A stretch of 39,314 nucleotides of DNA, taken from NCBI GenBank assembly GCA_036824005.1, contig DAITBA010000026.1:1-39314 (forward strand), given 5' to 3'. The notes below the pieces were generated by a model. The model was not told the DNA's origin, did not search any database, and was given only the letters and a program-made list of their open reading frames with translations. This DNA is from DAITBA01 sp036824005 (GTDB lineage: Bacteria > Pseudomonadota > Gammaproteobacteria > Burkholderiales > Rhodocyclaceae). This document shows, in pieces, positions 1 to 6,807 of this stretch (position 1 is its first letter; each line of letters opens with the position of its first letter). A program made the translations under genes and the position numbers.

Positions 1-370
1 GTGGTTGAGGCATTTCGTTGCGCTCGATGACTAGTTAGCAGGCGGCGTGCCAGCGCTCGTACCATTGCCCATCTGGCGTTCCAACCAATTGAATTGAAAG
101 ATATGTGTCGCGTGGACTGGCGCACCGGGCGGCGTGTGGGGCGACCATCCGCGAAGGGCTGAGACCAACAGGTTCGTCGTTGTGTTGGCTGCGCGACAAC
201 ATCCAGCATGCCGGCCCTCGGTTTCTCGGCACATTCATACAGATCGTGCGCGTTGCAGCCGCCGAACCATCTCTTTCCCTGTCGCTGGCCCGGGGCAACC
301 AATTGTTAGTTAAAGAAAATACGATGCGTCGGGGCGGCTTCGGAGCGCCGGTCCTGCGCGTCGCAGACTA
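1..370. other. Left-edge stretch, no supported gene
   Basis: I see no gene here that I can support. Short open frames exist on both strands, but none has a recognisable motif, a convincing ribosome site or family-like composition. A minus-strand frame ending near position 35 could be the tail of a decayed gene, but I do not recognise it. The sequence is less GC-rich than the operon that follows, with AT-rich patches near 295-325, as expected for an intergenic or degraded region upstream of a promoter. Confidence 0.4.
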
Positions 371-400
371 AACGCGGTCCCAGTGGAACATGCGAAATAA

Positions 401-466
401 TGCACCACATGCGTAATATTGCATTTCTTGGCAACGTGGTTTATAGTGCATCGAAATCGGCATGCA
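401..466 (+). promoter_or_regulatory. bzdN operon promoter with repeated TGCA sites
   Basis: A good sigma-70-type promoter is visible: -35 TTGCAT at 419-424, a 17-base spacer, and -10 TATAGT at 442-447. Four TGCA sites lie at 401-404, 420-423, 447-450 and 463-466. The second overlaps the -35 and the third abuts the -10. TGCA-containing repeats are reported operators of the benzoyl-CoA-responsive repressors BzdR and BoxR in Azoarcus. The overlap with both promoter elements suits repression, but the repeat spacing is imperfect, so regulator identity is inference. I found no FNR-type TTGAT-N4-ATCAA box here. Confidence 0.55.
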
Positions 467-514
467 ACCAGTGCTGGACAATCCGGGCCGGCCCCGAACT
501 AGGAGGAAGAGACG

Positions 515-1654
515 ATGAGCGATGGTTTGTTCGACCAGTTCAAGACCTGGTACGAAAAGCGCCACGATTACGCGCGGGAATGGAAAGGGCGCACGGGCGG
601 GCAGGTGGTGGCAACGATGTGCACCTACACGCCGGAGGAACTGCTGATTGCCGCTGGCATGCTGCCGGTACGCGTGCTGGGTGCGCACGAACCGCAGAAC
701 GTCACCGAGCCGCACATCTTCGGCATGTTCTGTCCGTTCTGCCGTGACTCGCTGGCGCAGGGGCTGCTTGGCCGCTTCGACTATGCCGAGGGCGTGACGC
801 TTACGCAGTCTTGTATCCAGTACCGGCAGGCGTTTGGCTCCTGGCGCATGCACGTGCCGACGGTGAAGTGGGACTACTTCGTGCCGATGCCCAACGAGGT
901 GCAGTCGCCGCATGCGCGCAAGGCGCAATACGCCGAGGTGCAGAGCTTCCGCGTCTTCCTGCAAACGCTGACCGGCAAGACGCTGACCGACGAGATGTTG
1001 CACGAGGCGCTGGCGGTGGTCGATGAGAACCGCCGCCTGCTGCGCGAGCTGTTCGAGTACCGCAAAGCCACCAATCCGCAGGTCACAGGCGTCGAGGCGC
1101 TGCTCGCCGGACTGACCGCGCAGTTCGTCGACAAGCGCGAACACAACGAGGAACTCAAGCGCGTGCTCGCCGCGCTGCCCAAGCGCAACCTGAACCGCCC
1201 GGAAGGCGTGCGCTTCATGACCATTGGCTCGGAAAACGACGACGTTGCCTTCATGAGTATGATCGAGTCGGTCGGCGGCACCATCGTGATCGACGACCAG
1301 TGCTCGGGCACGCGGTACTTCTGGAACGAGTCGAATAAGGACGCCGATCCGGTCAAGGCCATCGCCGACCGTTATTGCGACCGCCCGGCCTGCCCGACCA
1401 AGGATTACCCGACCCACACGCGTTTCGACCACGTGCTAGGCCTGGCCAAGGAATTCAACGCCCGCGCGGCGATCTTCCTGCAACAGAAATTCTGTGATCC
1501 GCACGAGGGCGACTACCCGGACCTGAAGCGCCATCTCGAGGCCAATGGCATCCCAACACTGTTCCTCGAATTCGACATTACCAACCCGATCGGGCCCTTC
1601 CGCATCCGCGTCGAGGCATTCCTCGAAACGCTAAGCGAAGAAGAACTGTTCTGA
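515..1654 (+). CDS. bzdN: Benzoyl-CoA reductase subunit BzdN (BcrC-like)
   Basis: This is one of the two subunits of the benzoyl-CoA-binding module of class I, ATP-dependent benzoyl-CoA reductase, which performs two-electron dearomatisation to cyclohexa-1,5-diene-1-carbonyl-CoA in the cytoplasm. The 379-residue protein belongs to the 2-hydroxyacyl-CoA dehydratase D-component family. Candidate cluster cysteines are C36 (MCTYTPEEL), C73/C76 (FCPFC) and one in DDQCSGTRYF. The start is supported by AGGAGGA at 501-507, eight bases before the ATG. It is the first gene of the operon and is followed 22 bases later by bzdO. The N-O-P-Q-M order matches the Azoarcus bzd cluster rather than the Thauera bcrCBAD order. 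The Bcr-to-Bzd subunit match is by likeness and position. Confidence 0.9.
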   Translation: MSDGLFDQFKTWYEKRHDYAREWKGRTGGQVVATMCTYTPEELLIAAGMLPVRVLGAHEPQNVTEPHIFGMFCPFCRDSLAQGLLGRFDYAEGVTLTQSCIQYRQAFGSWRMHVPTVKWDYFVPMPNEVQSPHARKAQYAEVQSFRVFLQTLTGKTLTDEMLHEALAVVDENRRLLRELFEYRKATNPQVTGVEALLAGLTAQFVDKREHNEELKRVLAALPKRNLNRPEGVRFMTIGSENDDVAFMSMIESVGGTIVIDDQCSGTRYFWNESNKDADPVKAIADRYCDRPACPTKDYPTHTRFDHVLGLAKEFNARAAIFLQQKFCDPHEGDYPDLKRHLEANGIPTLFLEFDITNPIGPFRIRVEAFLETLSEEELF

Positions 1655-1676
1655 CGGCAAGAGGAGAACGAAGAGC

Positions 1677-2987
1677 ATGAATGCACCCGCGACTTACCCC
1701 AGCGAACCGCTCAAGCTTTGGAAGAAGGCCAAGGAGCTGCGCGAGCGCTATTACCACGACTACGCCAAGGCCAAGGAAAAGGGCGGCCTGCGCTGGTCGG
1801 GTTCGGCCTGGGCGCTCGATGCGCTCCCCGCCGGGCTGGGCACCGATGTACATTCCCTGACCGGCGAGCCCTATGCCGCCGCCGTGGCGCACGATCGCAA
1901 ATTCGCCAAGGAATGCATGGACGCTGCCGAGGCCTACGGTTTCGCCCGCGACCTGTGCTCATACATGCGCATCTACTGGGGCGGCATGCACAACAACAAA
2001 TATTTGTTCGGCGGCGAGTTCCCCAAGCCCGACTTCATCTTCCAGACCCAGATCTGCTGCTCGCATTCGAAGTGGTATCAGCACGTGGCCAAGGAAGAGA
2101 AGGTGCCGCAGTTCTACGTCGATGTCGGCGTCGGCCCGTACAAGGAAATGACCGACGCGCGGCTGGACTACGTGGTCGGCCAGTTGAATGAGGGCATCGA
2201 ATTCCTCGAGAAGGCCACCGGCCGCAAGTTCGACGACGAACTGTTCGTCAATGCGGTGAAGAACGAGATGCGCTCGACCAGCCGCTGGGCCGACATCTGC
2301 GCTTTGAACAAGGTCAAGCCGGCGCCGCTGGACGAGAAAACCATGTACTCGCTCTATGTGCTGGCCACCTTGTCGAAGTCCTCGCAGTGGTGCGCCGACT
2401 TCTACGACGAGTTGTACGAGGAGGTCAAGGACCGGGTCGCCCGCGGCATCGCCGCCGTGCCCAACGAGCGCTGCCGGCTGATGACCGACACCCAGCCGCC
2501 CTGGTCCTTCCTGAAGATCTTTCGTTATCTCGAAACCTACGGCGCGGTGTCCATCGGATCCCTCTATACCTTCGCCCTCGAAGGTATCTGGGAAACCAAG
2601 GAAGACGGCAGCTGGGGCGGCCGCAGCCTGCCCTGGGAGAAGGGTGTCGCCATGAACGACCGCCAGAGCGTGCTGCGCCTGTATGCCGACTGGAATCTCT
2701 CCAAGCCGCAATGGCAGCACTTCTACAACCCGCAGTTGAAGACCGAGATGATGCTGCGCATCGTCAAGGAATGGCAGGTCGATGGTGTCATGCTGCACCT
2801 GAACCGCGGCTGCGAAGGGCTAAGCCTGGGCATCATGGAGAACCGCCTCGGCATCGCCAAGGCCGGGGTGCCGATCATGACCTTTGAGGGCAACATGGGT
2901 GACGAGCGCGAGTTCGACGAAGTGCGCACTCAGGCCCGCGTGGATGCCTTCATGGAACAACTCGGCTTGCGTCGGCAGGCCGCCTAA
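1677..2987 (+). CDS. bzdO: Benzoyl-CoA reductase subunit BzdO (BcrB-like)
   Basis: This is the second subunit of the substrate-binding, iron-sulfur module of benzoyl-CoA reductase, paired with BzdN. The 436 residues fit the D-component (HgdB/BcrB) family. Conserved-looking cysteine segments are DLCSYMRIYWGG, TQICCSHSKWY and HLNRGCEGLSLGI; the last resembles the C-terminal cluster and substrate region of the family. The leader has AAGAGGAGAACGA at 1659-1671 just before the ATG, and the same 13 bases precede bzdP. The gene lies between bzdN and bzdP with gaps of 22 and 14 bases, so the subunits are almost certainly co-translated. No truncation or frameshift is visible. Confidence 0.9.
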   Translation: MNAPATYPSEPLKLWKKAKELRERYYHDYAKAKEKGGLRWSGSAWALDALPAGLGTDVHSLTGEPYAAAVAHDRKFAKECMDAAEAYGFARDLCSYMRIYWGGMHNNKYLFGGEFPKPDFIFQTQICCSHSKWYQHVAKEEKVPQFYVDVGVGPYKEMTDARLDYVVGQLNEGIEFLEKATGRKFDDELFVNAVKNEMRSTSRWADICALNKVKPAPLDEKTMYSLYVLATLSKSSQWCADFYDELYEEVKDRVARGIAAVPNERCRLMTDTQPPWSFLKIFRYLETYGAVSIGSLYTFALEGIWETKEDGSWGGRSLPWEKGVAMNDRQSVLRLYADWNLSKPQWQHFYNPQLKTEMMLRIVKEWQVDGVMLHLNRGCEGLSLGIMENRLGIAKAGVPIMTFEGNMGDEREFDEVRTQARVDAFMEQLGLRRQAA

Positions 2988-3001
2988 GAGGAGAACGAGG
3001 A

Positions 3002-3811
3002 ATGATTACTGCCGGAATCGACATGGGCTCCCGCAGCGTCAAGGTGGTGCTGTTGGAGGAAGTCGCGGTGGATGGCGCGGCGCAGAAGGCCTACTCGGTG
3101 AAGAAGGCCCATCTGATGTTGCCGGGCGAACTCGATGCCGACCAGGCGGCGGAGAAGGCCTACGACGATGCCCTGGCCGGTGCCGGGCTGTCGCGCGGCG
3201 ATGTCAAGGCGGTGTTCGCCACCGGAGCGGGGCGCAAGCAGGTCGCGTTCGCCACCGAAGGACTGACCGAAATGACCGCCGGCGCCAAGGGGGCGAACTT
3301 CATGTTTCCCAACGCGCGCACGGTCGTCGATGTCGGCGCCGAGGAAGGCCGCGGCATCAAGACCGACGCGGATGGCCGCGCCACCGACTTTGCCGGCAAC
3401 GAGAAGTGCGCCGCCGGCGCCGGTTCCTTCGCCGAAGCGATGTCGCGCGCCTTGCAAATGACGCTGAAGGAGTTCGGCGAAGCCAGCCTGCGTTCCGACC
3501 GGACAATCCCGATGAATGCCCAATGCACCGTGTTCGCCGAATCCGAGGTGGTCTCGCTGATCCATTCCTCGACGCCTAAGGAGGACATTGCCAAAGCGGT
3601 GCTCGACGCCGTGGCCAGTCGCGTCTGCGCCATGGTGCGCCGGGTCGGCATCGAAGGCGAGGTGGTTCTCATCGGCGGCATGGTGCACAACACCGGCTTC
3701 GTCAAGTCGCTGAAGACGGCGATGGACGTCGATGCCGTGTCGCTGCCCGACATGCCCGAATACATCAGCGCGCTGGGCTGCGCGCTGATCGCCGCAGAAC
3801 GCCAGCACTGA
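3002..3811 (+). CDS. bzdP: Benzoyl-CoA reductase ATPase subunit BzdP (BcrD-like)
   Basis: This is one of two ASKHA-fold ATPase subunits of the electron-activation module, which couples ATP hydrolysis to low-potential electron transfer into BzdNO. At 269 residues it has the N-terminal phosphate loop GIDMGSRSVKVVLLEE, the second loop VVDVGAEEGRGIK, and the cysteine motifs NEKCAAGAGSF and NAQCTVFAESE. The cysteines would supply the [4Fe-4S] cluster bridging the two ATPase subunits. The DVGAEEGR loop replaces the DxGGQD loop seen in BzdQ and points to the BcrD-like rather than BcrA-like partner. A strong ribosome site lies in AAGAGGAGAACGAGGA just before the ATG. Confidence 0.88.
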   Translation: MITAGIDMGSRSVKVVLLEEVAVDGAAQKAYSVKKAHLMLPGELDADQAAEKAYDDALAGAGLSRGDVKAVFATGAGRKQVAFATEGLTEMTAGAKGANFMFPNARTVVDVGAEEGRGIKTDADGRATDFAGNEKCAAGAGSFAEAMSRALQMTLKEFGEASLRSDRTIPMNAQCTVFAESEVVSLIHSSTPKEDIAKAVLDAVASRVCAMVRRVGIEGEVVLIGGMVHNTGFVKSLKTAMDVDAVSLPDMPEYISALGCALIAAERQH

Positions 3812-3830
3812 AAACACAAGGAGCGAAGAC

Positions 3831-4748
3831 ATGAATACGGAAACCGCCGCCGCCACCGCCCCGGAAAAGAAGGAATTCTGGCGCTGGCAGGAAAACGTCT
3901 GGGTCGACGAAACTAAGGACTGGAAGAGCGCCAAGCTCATCACCTGCGGCATCGACGTCGGCTCGGTGTCGTCGCAGGCCGTGCTGGTCGTCGATGGTGA
4001 GCTTTACGGCTTCAACAGCATGCGCACCGGCAACAACTCGCCGGACTCGGCGCGCAACGCGCTGCAGGGCGTGATGGACAAGTGCGGCATGAAGCTGGAG
4101 GACATCCACTACGTCGTCGGCACCGGCTACGGCCGGGTCAACGTGCCTTTCGCCCACAAGGCGATCACCGAGATCGCGTGCCATGCCCGCGGCGCCAACT
4201 ACATGGGCGGCAATTCGGTACGCACCATCCTCGACATGGGTGGGCAGGACTGCAAGGCCATCCACTGCGACGAAAAAGGGAAGGTCACCAACTTCCTGAT
4301 GAACGACAAGTGCGCGGCCGGCACCGGCCGCGGCATGGAAGTCATCTCCGACTTGATGCAGATTCCCATCGCCGAGCTCGGTCCGCGCTCCTTCGATGTG
4401 GATACGGAAGTGGAAGCGGTGTCTTCCGTCTGCGTGGTGTTCGCCAAGTCCGAGGCGTTGGCGCTGCTCAAGGCCGGCTACACCAAGAACAAAGTGATCG
4501 CCGCCTACTGCCAGGCGATGGCCGAACGCGTCGTCTCGCTGCTGGAGCGCATTGGCGTCGAGGAAGGCTTCTTCATCACCGGTGGCATCGCCAAGAACCA
4601 GGGCGTGGTCAAGCGCATCGAGAAGCTGCTCGGCATCAAGGCGATGGATACCAAGATCGACAGCCAGATCGCCGGCGCGCTCGGCGCAGCGCTGTTCGGC
4701 TACACGCTGGTGCAGAAGCAGGGCGTGCCGGCGAAAGCCGCGGCGTGA
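3831..4748 (+). CDS. bzdQ: Benzoyl-CoA reductase ATPase subunit BzdQ (BcrA-like)
   Basis: This is the second ASKHA-type ATPase/activator subunit of the reductase. The 305 residues carry GIDVGSVSSQAVLVVDGE (ATP phosphate loop), GTGYGRVNVPFA, LDMGGQDCKAIH (second phosphate loop), NDKCAAGTGRGME and VSSVCVVFAKSEA (cluster cysteines), and ITGGIAKNQGVVKR near the C terminus. A 30-residue N-terminal extension rich in Ala, Glu and Trp precedes the ATPase core. AAGGAG lies before the ATG, 19 bases after bzdP. The gene ends the reductase block: immediately after its stop comes the first palindromic element, then the ferredoxin gene. Confidence 0.9.
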   Translation: MNTETAAATAPEKKEFWRWQENVWVDETKDWKSAKLITCGIDVGSVSSQAVLVVDGELYGFNSMRTGNNSPDSARNALQGVMDKCGMKLEDIHYVVGTGYGRVNVPFAHKAITEIACHARGANYMGGNSVRTILDMGGQDCKAIHCDEKGKVTNFLMNDKCAAGTGRGMEVISDLMQIPIAELGPRSFDVDTEVEAVSSVCVVFAKSEALALLKAGYTKNKVIAAYCQAMAERVVSLLERIGVEEGFFITGGIAKNQGVVKRIEKLLGIKAMDTKIDSQIAGALGAALFGYTLVQKQGVPAKAAA

Positions 4749-4756
4749 GTTGAGAT

Positions 4757-4850
4757 GAACCACAGAGGCACAGAGGCACAGAGAAATCGCACAGAGAAGA
4801 CCTCCGTGAGATTCTCTGTGAACCCCGCTGTGCCTCTGTGTCTCTGTGGT
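4757..4850. repeat. Palindromic intergenic element, copy 1 (bzdQ/bzdM)
   Basis: The left arm starts ACCACAGAGGCACAGAGG at 4759 and the right arm ends TGCCTCTGTGTCTCTGTGGT at 4850, so the two ends form a long hairpin. An inner pair (CACAGAGAA against TTCTCTGTG) nests within it. The arms are built from repeats of a CACAGAGR-like unit. The element fills almost the whole gap between the bzdQ stop and the bzdM ribosome site (GGAG near 4858). Close relatives occur at 6707-6790, 9357-9457 and 10759-10860. Confidence 0.9.
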
Positions 4851-4870
4851 GGACTTTGGAGACGTATCCC

Positions 4871-5155
4871 ATGATCGCCAACTACGGCTACAAGGACGGC
4901 TCGGGCGAGTACTACATCAGCATCGACACGGACAAGTGCATCGGCTGCGCGGCCGACCGCGCCTGCCTGACTGCCTGTCCCAAACAGATGTTCGAAATCA
5001 TCACCGACGACTACGACGATGAAGTGGCCTGGGTGAAGAAGCCAAACTGCCGTACGCTGGCCTACGACTGCGCGGAGTGCAAGCCGTCGGGCGGTTACAG
5101 CACCTTGCCCTGCATCACCGCCTGCACGCCGGGCGCGATCAAGCACTCGTGGTAG
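4871..5155 (+). CDS. bzdM: Ferredoxin BzdM
   Basis: This small 94-residue iron-sulfur protein is the presumed electron donor to benzoyl-CoA reductase. The first cluster motif is CIGCAADRACLTACP, that is C-x2-C-x5-C-x3-C-P, three residues longer than the usual C-x2-C-x2-C-x3-C-P. The second half has a lone Cys, then DCAEC, then CITACTP, with a long insertion. Two [4Fe-4S] clusters are plausible but the spacing is atypical. The ATG at 4871 is chosen over in-frame starts inside the preceding palindrome because GGAG lies nine bases upstream and the family-like sequence begins there. BzdM, bzdS, bzdT and bzdU form one block with short gaps. Confidence 0.85.
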   Translation: MIANYGYKDGSGEYYISIDTDKCIGCAADRACLTACPKQMFEIITDDYDDEVAWVKKPNCRTLAYDCAECKPSGGYSTLPCITACTPGAIKHSW

Positions 5156-5157
5156 CC

Positions 5158-5532
5158 ATGGCGACGAACGGCAAGCAGCGCGAGATCATTCCCATCGCCG
5201 AGGTGCGGCCCGCCGCGTCGGGCGGCTCCTGCGGATCGTCCTGTGGGTCTTCAGGGGGCGACGACGCGGTAAACAAGCTGACGCGCGAGGGCTGGATCTT
5301 GCGCACCACCATCGGCGAGCCGCGCCTCTCCGAACTGGTGGAGAACTACAAGTCCATGGGTTACGAGGTACATGTCGAGTACTTCGGCGACGCCACGCAG
5401 TCATCGGCGGACGGTCAGAGCTGCACCACCTGCTTCGACGCAGCCGATCGCAGCGACGCGAAGCAGCGCTGGGGCTCGGTATATGTCCGCCCCGGATCGC
5501 CGCGCGCGAATGGCGACGACGACCTGTTTTAA
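5158..5532 (+). CDS. bzdS: Cys/Gly-rich protein of the bzd operon (bzdS position)
   Basis: The function is unknown. The 124-residue protein has a Gly/Ser/Cys-rich N-terminal stretch (GGSCGSSCGSSGG, residues about 22-34). A compact middle follows (LTREGWILRTTIGEPRLSELVENYKSMGYEVHVEYF), and the later motif SCTTCFD carries CxxC. Four cysteines in two pairs could bind a metal or an iron-sulfur cluster. I place the start at the ATG two bases after the bzdM stop, which suggests translational coupling. The symbol rests only on position: genes named bzdS, T and U of unknown role lie between bzdM and bzdV in Azoarcus. The C terminus is acidic (DDDLF), echoing the DDLF end of BzdV. Confidence 0.7.
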   Translation: MATNGKQREIIPIAEVRPAASGGSCGSSCGSSGGDDAVNKLTREGWILRTTIGEPRLSELVENYKSMGYEVHVEYFGDATQSSADGQSCTTCFDAADRSDAKQRWGSVYVRPGSPRANGDDDLF

Positions 5533-5583
5533 CGATACGTCGGGCGCCGTCATCGGCGGTGCCGCACACTTGGAGAGGAAGAA

Positions 5584-6036
5584 ATGTCGAACAGTGAACG
5601 TGTGATGCGCTTCCTGAAACTAGAGGATCTCGACGCGGTGGTCGCCATCGACGAGGCGTGGTCGAAGCAGAACCGCCGCGAGTACTACGAGCGCAAGATT
5701 GCCAGCATCGTCAAGGGACGTTCGGAGATCAATTGCTCGCTGGTCTGCGAGATCGATGGCAAGATCGCCGGCTTCATGATGGGCTACCTGTTCTTCGGCG
5801 AATTTGGCATCACCGACGCGACGGCCACCATCGACGCGATCGGCGTGCACCCGGACTTCAGCAATCGCGGCGTGGCCGGCGAGATGCTCGACCAGTTCGT
5901 GATGAACATGAAGGCCGCCGGCGTAAAGAAGATCTACACCCTGGTCAGTTGGGACGACTTTGGGCTGGAGAAGTTCTTCTCCCGGCAAAAGTTCGTGCCC
6001 TCCAAGCGCATCAACCTTGAACTGGCGCTGCCCTGA
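5584..6036 (+). CDS. bzdT: GNAT family N-acetyltransferase (bzdT position)
   Basis: This is a 150-residue GNAT-fold protein that would transfer an acetyl group from acetyl-CoA to an unknown amine or protein lysine. The acetyl-CoA loop is visible in IGVHPDFSNRGVAGEML (the Q/R-x-x-G-x-G/A type), followed by the helix and the late strand KKIYTLVSWDD, and LEKFFSRQKFVPSK matches the usual C-terminal GNAT segment. GAGAGGAAGAA precedes the ATG. Its place among the reductase accessory genes suggests a role tied to the pathway, perhaps lysine acetylation of a pathway enzyme, but nothing in the sequence shows the substrate. The bzdT name is by position. Confidence 0.75.
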   Translation: MSNSERVMRFLKLEDLDAVVAIDEAWSKQNRREYYERKIASIVKGRSEINCSLVCEIDGKIAGFMMGYLFFGEFGITDATATIDAIGVHPDFSNRGVAGEMLDQFVMNMKAAGVKKIYTLVSWDDFGLEKFFSRQKFVPSKRINLELALP

Positions 6037-6060
6037 GCAGGATCGTCGAAGCGATGTCCG

Positions 6061-6699
6061 ATGTGGATCGACACCCATTGTCATACCCGCTACTCCTACG
6101 ACAACTGGCTCGAACCAGTGGACCTGGTTCGTCGTGCGCGGGAGGTCGGGCTGGATGCGGTGTGCATTACCGAACACTATTCCTACGAGGCGTCGGCGCC
6201 GGTGGAGCAAGTCGGCCGCGAGGAGGGCATGCTGGTGCTGCGCGGCGTGGAGATCAGCACGGACCGCGGACACTTGCTGGCCTATGGCGTCGAAGACGAC
6301 GGATGGAACATCTGGGGCCGCAACAACTACATTCCGCTGCTGGACGTAATCGAGCGCATCAACGGGGTGGGGGGTATTTGCGTGCCGGCGCATCCCTATC
6401 GTGAGATCGGGCTCGCCAGCCTGCTCGACGGGCTGCTGGACCTCGCGGGAATTGCCGGCGTGGAGACGCACAACGGGGCCAATCTTGACTCGGACAACGA
6501 GCTGGCGGCCAAGGCGGCGCGGTACATGGGGCTGCCCGGTCTGGGCGGTAGCGATTGCCACAAGGTGCATGCGGTGGGACGTTGCGCGACGCATTTCCCG
6601 GACACGGTGACAGACATGGCGAGCTTCATCGCCGCCGTGCGTGCCGGCGCCTGTCGTGGCGCGTACTACGAGTCGGCGGCGATGCGCAAGTCGGTATGA
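6061..6699 (+). CDS. bzdU: PHP-domain metal-dependent hydrolase (bzdU position)
   Basis: This 212-residue PHP-fold protein has the metal-binding motifs of the family in order: DTHCHTRYSYD (HxH, residues 4-12), CITEHYS, GVEISTDRGH, PAHPYRE and GGSDCHKVHAVGR near residue 160. Members are phosphoesterases such as histidinol phosphatase or RNA/DNA phosphodiesterases. The actual substrate here cannot be read. The ATG at 6061 follows bzdT by 24 bases and lacks a strong ribosome site, which suggests coupling to upstream translation. It is the last gene of the bzdMSTU block; palindromic copy 2 begins eight bases after its stop. The bzdU name is by position. Confidence 0.75.
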   Translation: MWIDTHCHTRYSYDNWLEPVDLVRRAREVGLDAVCITEHYSYEASAPVEQVGREEGMLVLRGVEISTDRGHLLAYGVEDDGWNIWGRNNYIPLLDVIERINGVGGICVPAHPYREIGLASLLDGLLDLAGIAGVETHNGANLDSDNELAAKAARYMGLPGLGGSDCHKVHAVGRCATHFPDTVTDMASFIAAVRAGACRGAYYESAAMRKSV

Positions 6700-6706
6700 C
6701 AAACAT

Positions 6707-6790
6707 GAACCACAGAGACACAGAAGCACAGAGAGAGCACTGAGAGGGCCGGGATTTACTCTGTGTCTCTGTGCCTCGGTGGTGGGTTTT
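6707..6790. repeat. Palindromic intergenic element, copy 2 (bzdU/bzdV)
   Basis: This is the shortest copy. The left arm ACCACAGAGACACAGAAGCA begins at 6709, the right arm CTCTGTGTCTCTGTGCCTC ends in GGTGGT at 6783, and GTTTT follows at 6786-6790. The loop region is only about 25 bases. The arms carry CACAGAG units like the other copies, with some mismatches (CGGTGGT at the right end). Confidence 0.88.
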
Positions 6791-6807
6791 ACGGGCCGGA
6801 GGTGGAA

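Noticed and set aside
105..371. 88-codon open frame before the bzd promoter
   Set aside because: No motif, no ribosome site and no family likeness; its end runs to the edge of the promoter region.
371..514. FNR-type oxygen-control box at the bzdN promoter
   Set aside because: I searched for TTGAT-N4-ATCAA by eye and found no acceptable match, although AcpR/FNR control is known for the Azoarcus operon.
4757..4850. Short CACAGAG tandem units that look like a CRISPR-type repeat
   Set aside because: The units are adjacent with no spacers of regular length, and the two arms are reverse complements; the structure is a palindrome.
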